DNA from: Paenarthrobacter nicotinovorans
GTDB lineage: Bacteria; Actinomycetota; Actinomycetes; Actinomycetales; Micrococcaceae
DNA length: 64,000 nt
NCBI RefSeq assembly: GCF_021919345.1
Contig: NZ_CP089293.1
Span: 1,612,001 to 1,676,000 of the forward strand
Direction: 5' to 3'
In this document: one piece after another, positions 59,778-64,000 of the stretch
Layout of the letters: each line of letters starts with the position of its first letter
Numbering within the stretch: the stretch's first letter is position 1
The notes under the pieces: model-generated
The model's input: only the letters and a program-made list of their open reading frames with translations
Databases searched by the model: none
Told to the model about the DNA's origin: nothing
Program-made: the position numbers and the translations under genes

Positions 59778-59957
59778 GACGCTCGCTCACATCCCTAGCG
59801 CTTGCGTGTGACCCTTGCTCACATCCCTAGGGTTTGAATCGGACGCTCGCTCGCATCCCTCGGGATTGAATCGGACGCTTGCTCATATCCCGCGGGTTTG
59901 AGGCGGTCGCTTGCTCATATCCCGCGGGTTTGAATCGGACGCTTGCTCATTTTCTTC
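59778..59957. repeat. Five to six diverged 32-bp tandem repeats
   Basis: Copies begin at 59778, 59810, 59842, 59874 and 59906, with a partial one at 59938. A typical unit starts GACGCTTGCTCATATCCCGC and ends GGGTTTGAATCG. It matches the 53321 repeat at about 24 of 32 positions when aligned on CGCTTGCTCA. Not coding. It lies upstream of the rrn promoter. Confidence 0.88.
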
Positions 59958-59964
59958 GACGCTC

Positions 59965-60200
59965 TCTCACTTTGGTGGGGGAGCGTTGTTGTTTTGGTGT
60001 CGGGTGTCGTCTTTGGGTGTTCGACGGCGGTTGTTGGGTTGGGTGCGTGGGTGTCCGGGGGTGTGGGTGGGTTGTGATGGGGTTCACGGTGGTTGTTTTG
60101 GTGGGTTTGGGGGTGGTTTGTTGGGTTGGTGGGGTTGTTTGGGTTGTGTTTGCGGGGTTTTTGGGTGGTGTTGGGGTGGATTTGGTGTGGGGGTGGGGCG
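59965..60200 (+). other. G/T-rich tract with extreme strand skew upstream of rrn
   Basis: Over about 230 bp the top strand is almost only G and T, with few A or C. Runs such as GGGTTGGGTGCGTGGGTG and GGTTTGGGGGTGGTTTG have the spacing of potential G-quadruplexes. No gene is supported here. It sits directly upstream of the predicted rrn promoter. Confidence 0.75.
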
Positions 60201-60210
60201 CGTGTAAAGT
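60182..60210 (+). promoter_or_regulatory. Predicted rrn promoter
   Basis: TTGGTG (60182-60187), a 17-bp spacer and TAAAGT (60205-60210) are about 400 bp before the 16S gene. The distance is normal for rrn leaders. A second promoter in the 60250-60400 region cannot be excluded. Confidence 0.5.
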
Positions 60211-60412
60211 TATTCGAGTCGCCGCCGCTGATGCGGAAAGATAGCGACCGACTCCCTTTCAAATCACCGGTTCCGGTTGTGCTTTTGTGTGCTTCTGGTG
60301 GGTGGGGGAGGCCCGGGTTTGGTTTGCTTTATGCGGCCGGTTCGGGTAAGTTTGGAAAGTTGCTCCGGAGCGATCCTGGACCCTGTGGGGTGTGGGTGGT
60401 GCCGGTAGTGTC

Positions 60413-60436
60413 TGTTGTTTGAGAACTCAATAGTGT
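60413..60436 (+). promoter_or_regulatory. rrn leader boxA-like antitermination element
   Basis: TGTTGTTTGAGAACTCAATA followed by GTGT closely matches the element at 62524-62547 in the 16S-23S spacer. This motif recurs in actinobacterial and other Gram-positive rRNA leaders and is thought to help Nus-factor antitermination and processing. Confidence 0.65.
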
Positions 60437-60605
60437 GCCAAGTTTGTTGATACCGATTGTTTTATTGATTGGTTGAAATTTTGCCAGGTTGCTGCGCACC
60501 CCCGTGTGTGGTGGTCTGGTTTTCAGCTGGTTTCGAATTTTGTGCAGCCGCGTTTTGCCGTTATTTCCGGTGGGTGTGGTTGTGTCTGTTTGATTTTGTT
60601 TTACT

Positions 60606-64000
<3,395 letters not shown>

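Noticed and set aside
59879..60422. Gene in the G/T-rich tract before rrn
   Set aside because: The predicted proteins are Val/Gly/Trp low-complexity products of base skew, without ribosome sites.

Overview
This 64 kb window is chromosomal DNA of a high-GC actinobacterium. The 16S rRNA gene at its right end, and a gene order shared with mycobacteria (pgsA-cinA-clgR, DUF3046-recA-recX-miaB-miaA-dapF-hflX, lexA beside a LysM gene), place it in the Micrococcaceae, most likely Arthrobacter or Paenarthrobacter. I see no insertion sequence, prophage, CRISPR array or tRNA gene. Nearly everything is vertically inherited core genome, with a few accessory islets.

Layout. 1-1.2 kb: end of pgsA, cinA and a ClgR-type regulator. 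1.2-13.6 kb: a MarR regulator, then recA-recX-miaB-miaA-dapF, an rsmC-like methyltransferase, hflX, a DinG-type helicase, and lexA divergent from a LysM/one-TM protein. LexA-type operators lie before recA, in the lexA/LysM gap, and again at 27.46 kb before an Rv2578c-like radical-SAM gene. 13.6-19.4 kb: hisC-hisB-hisH-(small membrane protein)-priA-sseB and an MFS exporter. 19.4-23.3 kb: DUF1844, then infC (ATT start) - rpmI - rplT, where L20 carries a C-terminal 'sunset'-type domain, then an SpoU methyltransferase. 23.4-30.3 kb: CDF metal transporter, MFS exporter, MutT, radical-SAM gene, pyroglutamyl peptidase, SIMPL protein, HEERH protein, LppM-type lipoprotein. 30.5-34.1 kb: pheS-pheT. 34.2-35.2 kb: a secreted V8-like serine protease preceded by a perfect 17-bp-arm palindrome.

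35.2-41.2 kb is the most notable locus. It holds a 4'-phosphopantetheinyl transferase, an M1 aminopeptidase and a 1318-aa single-module membrane NRPS with the A-T-(TM/soluble)x3 architecture of epsilon-poly-L-lysine synthetase (Pls). The specificity residues I extract, D-A-E-S-I-G-T-V-V-K, closely resemble a known lysine code. The reading is that the PPTase primes the NRPS, the NRPS makes an isopeptide-linked cationic homopolymer, and the adjacent M1 peptidase may be the polymer-degrading partner.

41.4-43.5 kb: quinone oxidoreductase and a fatty acid desaturase. 43.7-52.5 kb: a complete arginine operon argCJBDFR-GH with ARG-box-like sites at the start. 52.5-59.6 kb: a mycothiol-dependent-isomerase-like protein, a divergent pair of alkylation-repair glycosylases (Ada-AlkA fusion and Mpg), a HelD-type ATPase and tyrS. 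59.6-64 kb: rrn leader, 16S, a tRNA-less spacer and the 5' part of 23S.

Two themes run through the window. At least ten genes have a -10-like hexamer 6-7 nt before the start codon, suggesting leaderless mRNAs. A related pair of 32-bp tandem-repeat arrays (53.3 and 59.8 kb) shares a core motif and period. All functional statements are from reading motifs and from family knowledge; no database search was run.
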